Source of the DNA: Mitsuokella sp047974105
GTDB taxonomy: Bacteria; Bacillota; Negativicutes; Selenomonadales; Selenomonadaceae
Assembly (NCBI RefSeq): GCF_047974105.1
Contig: NZ_JBHYRS010000003.1
Span: forward strand, 186,001 to 250,000
Direction: 5' to 3'
DNA length: 64,000 bases
Part shown: positions 43,857-51,430 of the stretch, piece after piece
How the letters are laid out: each line of letters begins with the position of its first letter
Numbering within the stretch: the first letter of the stretch is position 1
The notes under the pieces: generated by a model
Seen by the model: only the letters and a program-made list of their open reading frames with translations
What the model was told of the DNA's origin: nothing
The model's database searches: none
Program-made: the position numbers and the translations under genes

Positions 43857-45116
43857 ATGACAGAAGCGGAATTTGCTGAAATCTTGCAGCAGCATGGAGC
43901 CCGCCTTTTTATTGTTGGCGGCTGGGTGCGCGATTTTTTCCGCAAGGTCCGGCCGCATGACAAGGACTATATGGTTTCAGGGATTGCGGAAGAAACATTT
44001 CAAGAGCTTTTTCCGAAGGCACAGAAAGTCGGACGAGGCTTTCCCGTTTATCTCGTGCAGATTGAGGGTACGGCCTGTGAAGTGGCTTTTGCGCGCAGGG
44101 AAAAAAAGGAAGGACAGGGATACCGCGGGTTCCGCGTCTCATATGATCCTTCGGTGACCGTAGAGGAAGACCTTTACCGGCGCGATACAACGATGAACAG
44201 CATGGCCCTGGAACTGCCGGCCAAGAAGCTCATTGACCCATATCACGGCCGTGAGGATATCGCTGGGCAAAAAATACGCGCTGTTTCCGCCCATTTCACG
44301 GAAGACCCCGTGCGGGCCCTGCGGGCGGCGAGGCAGTCTGCGGAGTTCGGCTTCACGATTGCGGAGGAAACCTACCATTATATGGCTGTCTGCCGCGAAG
44401 AACTGCGGCAGGAGCCGCCGGAGCGCATCACCTCCGAACTGCGCCGTGCGCTGCAGTCGCCGCATCCTTCTTTTTTCTTTCGGGCTTTAGAGAAGGCTGA
44501 CATTCTCGATGTGACATTTCCGGAGCTCTTTCACCTGATTGGCAAAACCCAGCCGCCTGAATATCATCCGGAGGGAGATGCCTTTGAGCATACGCTGCTT
44601 GTGCTTGAGGAGACGGCGAAACGGACAAAGAATACGGCCGCGCGCTTTGCTGCACTCGTTCACGACCTTGGCAAGGGTACGACGCCCAAAACAATGGAAC
44701 CGCATCATTACGGCCACGAAGCGAGAGGGCTTGCGGAGCTTGCCAAGTGGGACAAACGGGTGACGCTGCCGAAGGAATGGCTGCGCGCAGGAAATTTCGT
44801 CATCGAGCAGCATATGCGTGCACCGCTGCTCAGGAAAACGGGCAAGATTGCGGCCCTGCTGCTCGCCATCGACAAACAGTGCTCCGTATTGAGCTTTGCG
44901 GACTTTAACGCCGTGATTTTGGCGGACCATCACAGTCTGCCGGCTTATCTCATGCATGGCGAAGAGCTGGTCAAAAAGATGAAAGGCATTCGCGGTCAGA
45001 ACGCGCCGGCGGGTCTGAAGGGGCCGGCCGTGGGAGACTGGATTTTTTCCCGTCAGGTGCAGGTCCTGCAGCAAATACTGCGAGGTTCTGCTTTGCCCGA
45101 AACAAGCAAAAAATAG
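43857..45116 (+). CDS. cca: CCA tRNA nucleotidyltransferase with HD domain
   Basis: The 419-residue protein belongs to class II CCA-adding and poly(A) polymerase-like nucleotidyltransferases. The head has FIVGGWVRDFF near residue 18 and the catalytic HDKDYMV near residue 38, then RRDTTMNSMALEL and the DPVRALRAARQSAEFGF nucleotide-selection region. A C-terminal HD domain (FAALVHDLGKG near residue 268, with EPHHYGHE) resembles the bacterial multifunctional CCA type. Whether it adds the full CCA cannot be told from sequence alone. The ATG follows GGAGGAG. Confidence 0.9.
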   Translation: MTEAEFAEILQQHGARLFIVGGWVRDFFRKVRPHDKDYMVSGIAEETFQELFPKAQKVGRGFPVYLVQIEGTACEVAFARREKKEGQGYRGFRVSYDPSVTVEEDLYRRDTTMNSMALELPAKKLIDPYHGREDIAGQKIRAVSAHFTEDPVRALRAARQSAEFGFTIAEETYHYMAVCREELRQEPPERITSELRRALQSPHPSFFFRALEKADILDVTFPELFHLIGKTQPPEYHPEGDAFEHTLLVLEETAKRTKNTAARFAALVHDLGKGTTPKTMEPHHYGHEARGLAELAKWDKRVTLPKEWLRAGNFVIEQHMRAPLLRKTGKIAALLLAIDKQCSVLSFADFNAVILADHHSLPAYLMHGEELVKKMKGIRGQNAPAGLKGPAVGDWIFSRQVQVLQQILRGSALPETSKK

Positions 45117-45134
45117 AAGGATTTTGCTAAAGAG

Positions 45135-45175
45135 AAAGAAATCTTCCTGTTCAAGGCAGGAAGATTTCTTTTTTT
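45135..45175 (+). terminator. Terminator after cca
   Basis: A perfect 15-bp stem (45135-45149 with 45157-45171) encloses TTCAAGG and ends in a run of seven T. Confidence 0.95.
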
Positions 45176-45268
45176 CACGAATAAATCAAAATAGAACGTG
45201 AATTAAAATAGACAAATCAGGAAGGAGATATTTCAATTTCCTAAAACACGAGACAGGGGGAAGGTAAT

Positions 45269-45787
45269 ATGGCTATTATCGTGCCTTATAAATCCGTTAA
45301 ACCGAAAATCCACGAAAGTGTTTTTCTGGCACCTACAGCGGTCGTAGCTGGCGATGTCACGATGGAGGAAGGCTGCAGTGTCTGGTTCGGTGCCACAGTT
45401 CGCGGTGATTTTCAGCCCGTCCATATTGGCAAAAATACCAACATCCAGGAAAATGCCGTCGTGCACGTCATGTACGAACATCCGACAGAGATCGGAGAGG
45501 GCGTCATCATCGGGCATAATGCCACTATTCACAGCAAGAAAATTGGCGACCATACGCTCATCGGCATGGGGTCCATTATTCTGGGCAACACGGAGATCGG
45601 TGAAAACGTGGTCATCGGTGCCGGCACCATCATTGAGCGCGACCGCAAGATTCCGCCGAATTCGCTCGTCTACGGACGTCCTGCACAGATTATCCGCGGT
45701 CTGCGCGATGACGAGATTGAAGCACTTAAAGAGTCAGCTTTGAGTTACCGCAGGGTGGCTCAGGAATATAAAGCAGAATTGTTGTAA
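45269..45787 (+). CDS. Gamma carbonic anhydrase-like (YrdA/PaaY) hexapeptide protein
   Basis: The 172-residue protein is built of hexapeptide repeats forming a left-handed beta helix (ENAVVHVM, IGEGVIIGHNATIH, IGDHTLIGMGSIILG, IGENVVIGAGTII). Histidines in VVHVM, GHNA and ATIH sit where the gamma carbonic anhydrases bind their metal, so zinc or iron binding is likely. Many members of the YrdA/PaaY branch show weak or no carbonic anhydrase activity, so the function stays open. The ATG has GGGGGAAGG upstream, and ndk follows after 14 bases. Confidence 0.88.
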   Translation: MAIIVPYKSVKPKIHESVFLAPTAVVAGDVTMEEGCSVWFGATVRGDFQPVHIGKNTNIQENAVVHVMYEHPTEIGEGVIIGHNATIHSKKIGDHTLIGMGSIILGNTEIGENVVIGAGTIIERDRKIPPNSLVYGRPAQIIRGLRDDEIEALKESALSYRRVAQEYKAELL

Positions 45788-45801
45788 GGGGATTTTAGAG
45801 A

Positions 45802-46260
45802 ATGGAAAAATCAGCTATGGAAAGAACACTCGTATTAGTCAAACCAGATGCTTTTGCAAAACACCATGCCGGAGAAATCATCAAACGCTATGAGGACGAG
45901 GGCTTCCGCATTCTGGCGATGAAGCTCCTGAAGATGGACGAGCGCCTTGCCTCCATCCATTACGAAGAGCACATCGGCCGTCCGTACTATCCTGACCTCG
46001 TGGGCTTCATGACGTCCGGTCCGCTCATCGCCATGGTGCTCGAAGGCGAGAATGCCATCGCCCGCGTGCGCAAAATAAACGGCAAGACGAATCCGAAAGA
46101 CGCAGAAGAAGGCACTATCCGCAAGCAGTTTGCCGCTTCCGGACGCCGCAATGCCGTCCATGCGTCGGACAGCCCGGAAAGCGCTGCCCGTGAGATTTCC
46201 ATTTTCTTCAATCAGACGGAGATTTATGACGAGGAATATCATGTAGAAGGGGATGACTGA
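45802..46260 (+). CDS. ndk: Nucleoside diphosphate kinase
   Basis: Ndk balances nucleoside triphosphates by transferring a phosphate through a histidine. The 152-residue product has RTLVLVKPDAFAKHHAGEI at the start, HIGRPYYPDLVGFMTSGP and the catalytic His in RRNAVHASDSPESAAREI near residue 115. The last motif reads NxxHASD where NxxHGSD is usual, and the stretch before it lacks the typical RGDF. The ATG at 45802 lies nine bases after AAGGGG; a second in-frame ATG at 45817 matches the usual N-terminus. Confidence 0.92.
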   Translation: MEKSAMERTLVLVKPDAFAKHHAGEIIKRYEDEGFRILAMKLLKMDERLASIHYEEHIGRPYYPDLVGFMTSGPLIAMVLEGENAIARVRKINGKTNPKDAEEGTIRKQFAASGRRNAVHASDSPESAAREISIFFNQTEIYDEEYHVEGDD

Positions 46261-46261
46261 T

Positions 46262-46771
46262 ATGTCCATCACGACGAAAACCGGCGATCAAGGCGAGACG
46301 AGCCTTTTGACCGGTGAACGCGTCAAAAAGAGCGGCCTGCGCGTCGATACGTATGGCACGCTCGATGAGCTCGATTCCGTGCTCGGTTTAGCCCGTGCTT
46401 TTGCGGATAAAGAGGATGTAGCAGAGCGCATCCTGCAGCTGCAGAAGAAAATGCCGGTACTCATGGCAGATTTTGCCAGTGTGGGCCAAGAGCCGCGCAT
46501 CACGCAGAACGATGTCCGGGAACTGGAAGGCTGGTGCGATGAAATCGAGGATGACCTGCCCGAGGAACATGCCTTCATCATCCCGGGAGAGTCTCAGAGC
46601 GGCGCGATGCTTGACCTTGCGCGCACGACGGCCCGCCGCGCAGAACGCTGTGCCTGGCGTCTCGCAGCCATGGAAAATGTGGCGGAGAGCGATATGATTT
46701 ATCTCAACAGGCTGTCGGACTACTGTTATCTGCTCATGCGTCTCGAAGAGGATATCTACGAGGACGATTGA
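46262..46771 (+). CDS. Cob(I)alamin adenosyltransferase, PduO type
   Basis: This 169-residue enzyme transfers the adenosyl group of ATP to cob(I)alamin to make coenzyme B12. PduO-type hallmarks are TKTGDQGETSLLTGERV at the start with the ATP-binding loop, YGTLDELDSVLGLARA, the RRAERCAWR helix near residue 125 and YLNRLSDYCYLLMR. The ATG at 46262 lies ten bases after AGAAGGGG; the in-frame ATG at 46253 touches that site. It is one base beyond the ndk stop. It implies use of adenosylcobalamin in the cell. Confidence 0.92.
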   Translation: MSITTKTGDQGETSLLTGERVKKSGLRVDTYGTLDELDSVLGLARAFADKEDVAERILQLQKKMPVLMADFASVGQEPRITQNDVRELEGWCDEIEDDLPEEHAFIIPGESQSGAMLDLARTTARRAERCAWRLAAMENVAESDMIYLNRLSDYCYLLMRLEEDIYEDD

Positions 46772-46799
46772 GCAGAAACAGCCAGTCGGTCTTGATATG

Positions 46800-46842
46800 A
46801 AAAGCTTCTGTTTTTGCTTTTTGCGGACAGAAGCTTTTTTTT
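46800..46842 (+). terminator. Terminator after the adenosyltransferase gene
   Basis: A 12-bp stem AAAAGCTTCTGT (46800-46811) with ACAGAAGCTTTT (46827-46838) has a 15-base loop and a T run to 46842. Confidence 0.88.
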
Positions 46843-46946
46843 ATGCTACGGTTTTCATAGATTTCAGGCAATCTGGCAGGAAAATTCTGACTTTCCGCGA
46901 ATATAGAACACATAAGTGAAAATAAGAAGTACTGGGAGGGATTGCG

Positions 46947-49010
46947 ATGAAATCTTATAAAAGTTCGAACCTGCGCAATGTAGCGGTCATTGGCCACGGC
47001 AAGACGGGCAAGACGAGTCTCTTAGATGCCTGCCTTTTCGATGCAGGAGCGGTCAAACGCCTGGGCAGTGTCGAAGAACACACGAGCGTACTCGACTGCG
47101 AGCCCGAAGAAGAGAAGCGCGGCATGACCATCAATATGAAGCTGGCAGCCTGTGAATGGCGTGACTATAAGATCAATTTCATCGATACTCCGGGGTACCC
47201 GGATTTTGTCGGTGAAGTCAAGGGCGCGCTGACAGCGGCAGACAGTGCGTTGATTGTCATTTCGGCACCGTCGGGCATCGAGGTGGAAACGGAAAAAGCC
47301 TGGCGCTATGCCGAAGGAGCGGAGCTGCCGCGCGCATTCTTTATCAATAAGATGGACCGTGAGCACGCTGACTTCCATCAGGTTGTTGAGGAACTGCGCG
47401 TACGCTTTGGCGATGGCGTCGTGCCCGTGCAGCTGCCGGTTGGCGAGGAAGCTGCTTTTCAGGGCGTCGTCGACCTTTTGGCCCTGCATATGAAGATTGT
47501 CACGCATGATGAGGAAGATTTGGTTGCTGACATTCCGGAGTACATTCGGGGGGATGTGGAAGAAGCAAGGCAGAAACTCATCGAGTCCGTGGCAGAATTC
47601 AACAATGAACTGCTCGAAAAATACATCGAGGGCACGGAAATCACGGAAGTCGAGGTGGCAGCGGCCCTGATTGAAGGCATCCAGGCCGGCAAGATCTTCC
47701 CGGTATTCTGCGGTTCGGCCAAGCAGAATATCGGCGTCAAGAAACTCATGAACGGCATTGTCGAATACATGCCGACGCCGTATTTCCACGTGGCCATCGG
47801 CCTCGAGCCGGAAAGCGGCGACATCAAAGAGCGCCGTACAGAAGATGCATTCTCGGCACAGGTCTTCAAGACTGTTGTGGACCCGTTTGTCGGCCGACTG
47901 AGCTATCTGCGCATTTTCTCGGGCACGATGAAAGGCGATGCGACGTATCTGCATCCGAATAAAGACAATACGGAGCGCGTAGGTTCTCTCTTCTCCCTGC
48001 AGGGCAAGCGTCAGGAACATTTGCATGAAGCGGCAGCCGGCGATATCGTCGCGACGACGAAGCTGCAGTCCGTGAAGACGGGCGATACGCTCTGCGACAG
48101 CGCGGACCCGATTGTTTATGAAAATATCGAATATCCGGCACCGATGCTCGCGATGGCGGCTGCCGCGCATAAGAAGGGGGATGAGGACAAGGTCTTTGCC
48201 GCTCTCGCTAAGCAGCAGGATGAAGACCCCACCATCCTTGTTGAGAAGAATCCCGAGACACACGAGACCATCCTGCGCGGCATCGGCGAAGTCCATCTTG
48301 AAGTGCTCAGGGACAAGCTGCAGCGCAAATTCGGCGTAGAGCTGGAGCTTCATGAGCCGCGCGTGCCGTACCGCGAGACGATCCGGAAGAGCGTCAAGGT
48401 GCAGGGCAAGCATAAGAAACAGAGCGGCGGCCACGGCCAGTACGGCGATGTCTGGCTCGAAATCAGCCCGAAAGAAGCCGGCTCCGGCAACGAATTCACC
48501 GAGACGATTTTTGGCGGCAGTGTGCCGCGCCAGTACATTCCGGCCGTTGAGAAGGGCACGGCGGAAACGCTCGCGGGCGGCGTGCTCGCAGGCTATCCTG
48601 TCGTCGATGTCAAGGTCAATCTCTACGATGGTTCCTATCATACGGTCGATTCGTCGGAAGCCGCTTTCAAGACGGCCACGTCTCTGGCCATCCGCAAGGG
48701 CGTCATGGAGGCGAGCCCGATTCTTCTCGAGCCGATTGACGATATCCGCATCACGGCGCCGGAGTATTACATGGGCGATGTCGTCGGCAGGCTCAATTCG
48801 AAGCGCGCGCGCATCCTCGGCATCGAGGGCAAGGGCAAGGATATGAGTGAAATCCATGCGGAAGTCCCGGAATCCGAACTCTACCGTTTTGCGACGGAAC
48901 TGCGTTCCCTGACGCAGGGCCGCGGCAGCTACACGCTGAGCTTTGCCCGTTATGAGCCGGTCCCCGAGCGCAATGCGGAGACCATCATTGCAGAGGCCAA
49001 AGCAAAATAA
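46947..49010 (+). CDS. Elongation factor G-like protein (EF-G paralogue)
   Basis: The 687-residue protein has the full EF-G domain order: G domain with GHGKTGKTSLL near residue 13, the switch II DTPGYPDFVGEV near residue 78 and NKMD near 135; domain II from about 290; domain III; domain IV with GGHGQYGDVWLEI; and domain V with MGDVVGRLNSKRARILGIEG. The switch I segment (EEKRGMTINMK) and a shorter G' insert set it apart from canonical FusA, and it resembles the EF-G-II group of Thermus. Its role in translation is uncertain. GGAGGG lies before the ATG. It is monocistronic between two terminators. Confidence 0.88.
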   Translation: MKSYKSSNLRNVAVIGHGKTGKTSLLDACLFDAGAVKRLGSVEEHTSVLDCEPEEEKRGMTINMKLAACEWRDYKINFIDTPGYPDFVGEVKGALTAADSALIVISAPSGIEVETEKAWRYAEGAELPRAFFINKMDREHADFHQVVEELRVRFGDGVVPVQLPVGEEAAFQGVVDLLALHMKIVTHDEEDLVADIPEYIRGDVEEARQKLIESVAEFNNELLEKYIEGTEITEVEVAAALIEGIQAGKIFPVFCGSAKQNIGVKKLMNGIVEYMPTPYFHVAIGLEPESGDIKERRTEDAFSAQVFKTVVDPFVGRLSYLRIFSGTMKGDATYLHPNKDNTERVGSLFSLQGKRQEHLHEAAAGDIVATTKLQSVKTGDTLCDSADPIVYENIEYPAPMLAMAAAAHKKGDEDKVFAALAKQQDEDPTILVEKNPETHETILRGIGEVHLEVLRDKLQRKFGVELELHEPRVPYRETIRKSVKVQGKHKKQSGGHGQYGDVWLEISPKEAGSGNEFTETIFGGSVPRQYIPAVEKGTAETLAGGVLAGYPVVDVKVNLYDGSYHTVDSSEAAFKTATSLAIRKGVMEASPILLEPIDDIRITAPEYYMGDVVGRLNSKRARILGIEGKGKDMSEIHAEVPESELYRFATELRSLTQGRGSYTLSFARYEPVPERNAETIIAEAKAK

Positions 49011-49032
49011 AATATAACAGCCGTTCAGGCAA

Positions 49033-49075
49033 ATAAATAGAGCAGATAAGATTTTATCTTATCTGCTCTATTTAT
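49033..49075. terminator. Bidirectional terminator between the EF-G-like gene and rpmB
   Basis: A perfect 19-bp AT-rich inverted repeat (49033-49051 with 49057-49075) with a five-base loop lies between the two converging genes. Confidence 0.85.
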
Positions 49076-49105
49076 GATATATCAGCTTTGATATGATGCG
49101 CAAAA

Positions 49106-49297
49106 TCAAAGGGCACGCTGAACCTTACCGGAACGCAGGCAGCGCGTGCAGACGTTGACACGTTTAACCTCGCCGTCAACAACAGCGCGGACACGCTGGA
49201 TGTTCGGTTTCCAGGAACGTTTCGTCTTCAGGTGGGAGTGGCTGACGTTGTTGCCGGACAGCTCGCCTTTTGCACAAAACTCGCAAACATTTGCCAT
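49106..49297 (-). CDS. rpmB: 50S ribosomal protein bL28, zinc type
   Basis: The 63-residue protein is bL28. It has NNVSHSHLKTKRSWKPN, the family signature, and two cysteine pairs, CEFC near the N-terminus and CTRC near residue 52, which mark the zinc-binding (C+) form. Cells that also encode a C- paralogue use the switch under zinc limitation; no paralogue is seen here. On the minus strand AAGGAGG precedes the ATG. It is transcribed alone from a strong promoter towards the shared terminator. Confidence 0.95.
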   Translation of the reverse strand: MANVCEFCAKGELSGNNVSHSHLKTKRSWKPNIQRVRAVVDGEVKRVNVCTRCLRSGKVQRAL

Positions 49298-49351
49298 GTG
49301 TTACACCTCCTTAATCCTTAGGGACACAATGGCCCTAAACACAATATAAGT

Positions 49352-49380
49352 ATTCTAGCACAAATCGGAGCGCCTTGCAA
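49352..49380 (-). promoter_or_regulatory. Promoter for rpmB
   Basis: Reading the minus strand, TTGCAA (49380-49375) and TAGAAT (49357-49352) are 17 bases apart, with TGC as an extended -10. Confidence 0.75.
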
Positions 49381-49440
49381 GTATTTTTGCTTGACAAGGT
49401 GCTCTGACTGTTCTTTATGGAAAAAGAATGGGATTTCGGC

Positions 49441-51255
49441 TTATTTTGCAGCCTGCTCGAGTTCATCGAGGCAGCGGCGGAATTTCTCGAACGTAATCTT
49501 GAAAGGCTCCGTGCTCGTCATGTCGACGCCGGCATGCTGCAGGAGCTTGATCGAGTAATCGCTGCCGCCGCTTGAGAGATAATTAAGGTAAGCCCTGCGC
49601 GCCGCCTCGCCCTGTGTGCGCAGGTTGTGGGAAAGCGTCATGGCTGCCGCGTAGCCCGTCGCATACTGGTAGACGTAGAACGGACGGTAGAAATGCGGAA
49701 TGCGACTCCATTCCGCGGCAAGCTCTTCGTCGAGCACAACGTCTTCGCCGTAATAATCGCGGTTGAGCTTCATCCAGATGGCTTCGAGGCGGTCGGCCGT
49801 CAGGGCTTCGCCCTTTTCTGCAAGCGCGTGCGTTTCAACTTCGAATTCCGCGAAGAGCATCTGGCGGAAGACCGTCGTGCGGATCTGCTCAAGGTAGAGA
49901 TTGAGGTAATAGAGGCGCTCCGTGCCTTTGACCTTTTTGAGCATGTACTCGAGCAGCAGGTTCTCGTTGGTCGTCGAAGCGACTTCGGCACAGAAAATTG
50001 TGTATTCGGAATTCGTGAATTCCTGCTTCTGGCTGCTGTACCAGCTGTGCATGGAATGGCCCATTTCATGCGCGAGGGTCGACAGGGATTCGTACGTGTC
50101 GTTCCAGCTCATGAGCACGAAAGGATGGACGCCGTAAACGCCCCACGAATAGGCACCGCCGCGCTTGCCTTTGTTTTCGCAGCGGTCGACCCAGCCGCTT
50201 TTAAGGCCTGCGAAAAGGTCATGCAAATACGTTTCGCCGAGAGGTGCCAAGGCTTCTTTGAGGATGGGCTGGGCTTTTTCATAAGGATAGGAGACAGAGG
50301 GCTTCTCGACAATCGGCACATAGAGGTCGTACATGTGGAGTTTGTCGAGCCCCAGCAGCCGCTTCTTGATGGCCATATAGCGGTGCAGCTCAGGCAGATA
50401 AGCACGCGTAGCCTGAATGGCGCTGTCATAAACGGAAACAGGGATGTTGTTGCCGTCAAGCGCCGCTTCGCGCATCGTCTTGTAATGGCGCATCGAGGCC
50501 GTGAACTGGCTGGCCTTCACAGATGAGCTGTAGAGTGAGGCAAAAGTATTGCGGAACGAACGGTAGGTCCGGAAGAGTTTTGTAAAGGCATCTTTGCGGA
50601 CTTCCTGTTTTTCACTGCGCAGAAACTTCATATAGCGGCTCTCAGAAAATGTCGTGAGGCTGCCGTCTTCACCGAGCGTATCCGGAAATTTGAGGTCGGC
50701 ATTGACCATGACCGTATACGTATTGCGCGCCGAACTTCGGAGCTCACCTGTGCTGGCGAGAAACGCTTCCTGCTCCGGTGTCAGAATATGGGCCTTAAGG
50801 CGCAGCAGTTCCTGCAGGTGGAAGCGGTACTTTTTGAGACCGGGCAGGGCATTTGGCATTTCTTGCAGCTTTTCTTCGGGCAGGGCGAGGAGTTCCGGCT
50901 CGATGAAGGAAGTCGCGGCACCGGCCTTGTCGAGAAGCGGCATGACGCTTGCCACAGCTGCCTGATAATCTTGATTGCCCGTGTCGGTATCGGACATCAT
51001 GCGGGCCCAGGCAAAGACGGAAGAAAGGGCTATTTCCATCTCATCCTGCTTCGTCAGGCAGTCGAGCAGATTCTGCGGATCACTCAGTTTGCCGCGAAAA
51101 TTTTCGATTTCTTTGAGCTTTGCAGGAATGGCATCGCGTGCAGCCTGCCAGTCTTCCTTTGTCTTATAGATATCTTCAAGATGCCAGCGCTTATCCGCTG
51201 GGATTTCCCCGCGTTTTGGCAGCGCGGCTTTTTTTATCGCAGTCGTCATGGGCAT
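49441..51255 (-). CDS. pepF: Oligoendopeptidase F (M3 family)
   Basis: This 604-residue cytoplasmic zinc peptidase degrades short peptides. The metal site is LAHEMGHSMHSWY near residue 392 (HExxH), with the third ligand Glu about 25 residues later in FCAEVASTTNE. The N-terminal helical domain (WHLEDIYKTKEDWQ) and the late FYVYQYATGYAAA are typical of PepF. It has no signal peptide. The minus-strand ribosome site is AAAGGAAG. A divergent promoter region separates it from the radical SAM gene. Confidence 0.94.
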   Translation of the reverse strand: MPMTTAIKKAALPKRGEIPADKRWHLEDIYKTKEDWQAARDAIPAKLKEIENFRGKLSDPQNLLDCLTKQDEMEIALSSVFAWARMMSDTDTGNQDYQAAVASVMPLLDKAGAATSFIEPELLALPEEKLQEMPNALPGLKKYRFHLQELLRLKAHILTPEQEAFLASTGELRSSARNTYTVMVNADLKFPDTLGEDGSLTTFSESRYMKFLRSEKQEVRKDAFTKLFRTYRSFRNTFASLYSSSVKASQFTASMRHYKTMREAALDGNNIPVSVYDSAIQATRAYLPELHRYMAIKKRLLGLDKLHMYDLYVPIVEKPSVSYPYEKAQPILKEALAPLGETYLHDLFAGLKSGWVDRCENKGKRGGAYSWGVYGVHPFVLMSWNDTYESLSTLAHEMGHSMHSWYSSQKQEFTNSEYTIFCAEVASTTNENLLLEYMLKKVKGTERLYYLNLYLEQIRTTVFRQMLFAEFEVETHALAEKGEALTADRLEAIWMKLNRDYYGEDVVLDEELAAEWSRIPHFYRPFYVYQYATGYAAAMTLSHNLRTQGEAARRAYLNYLSSGGSDYSIKLLQHAGVDMTSTEPFKITFEKFRRCLDELEQAAK

Positions 51256-51322
51256 GACTTCCTTTCGTTTTTGTTTTTAGTTTTGTGTTCAGGCAGGTCC
51301 AAGCCTGACTGCTTTCTTCCTT

Positions 51323-51331
51323 ATTATAACA
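51323..51331 (-). promoter_or_regulatory. Extended -10 promoter for pepF
   Basis: On the minus strand the segment reads TGTTATAAT, a perfect extended -10, about 70 bases before pepF. A -35 is not clear. Confidence 0.6.
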
Positions 51332-51369
51332 CAGGGCAGGGGGCAGCCCTATACTTCTTGCTTCTTTCC

Positions 51370-51378
51370 TGCTACAAT
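51370..51378 (+). promoter_or_regulatory. Possible extended -10 promoter for the radical SAM gene
   Basis: TGCTACAAT lies about 53 bases before the start, diverging from the pepF promoter 40 bases away. No convincing -35 is visible. Confidence 0.45.
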
Positions 51379-51430
51379 GAAATATGTTTATGGATTGGCT
51401 TGGTGTCAAGGATAGAGGAAGGAATGGAAC

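Noticed and set aside
47022..48857. A 611-codon minus-strand frame opposite the EF-G-like gene
   Set aside because: The plus-strand EF-G domains are certain, and the opposite frame has no motif or ribosome site.
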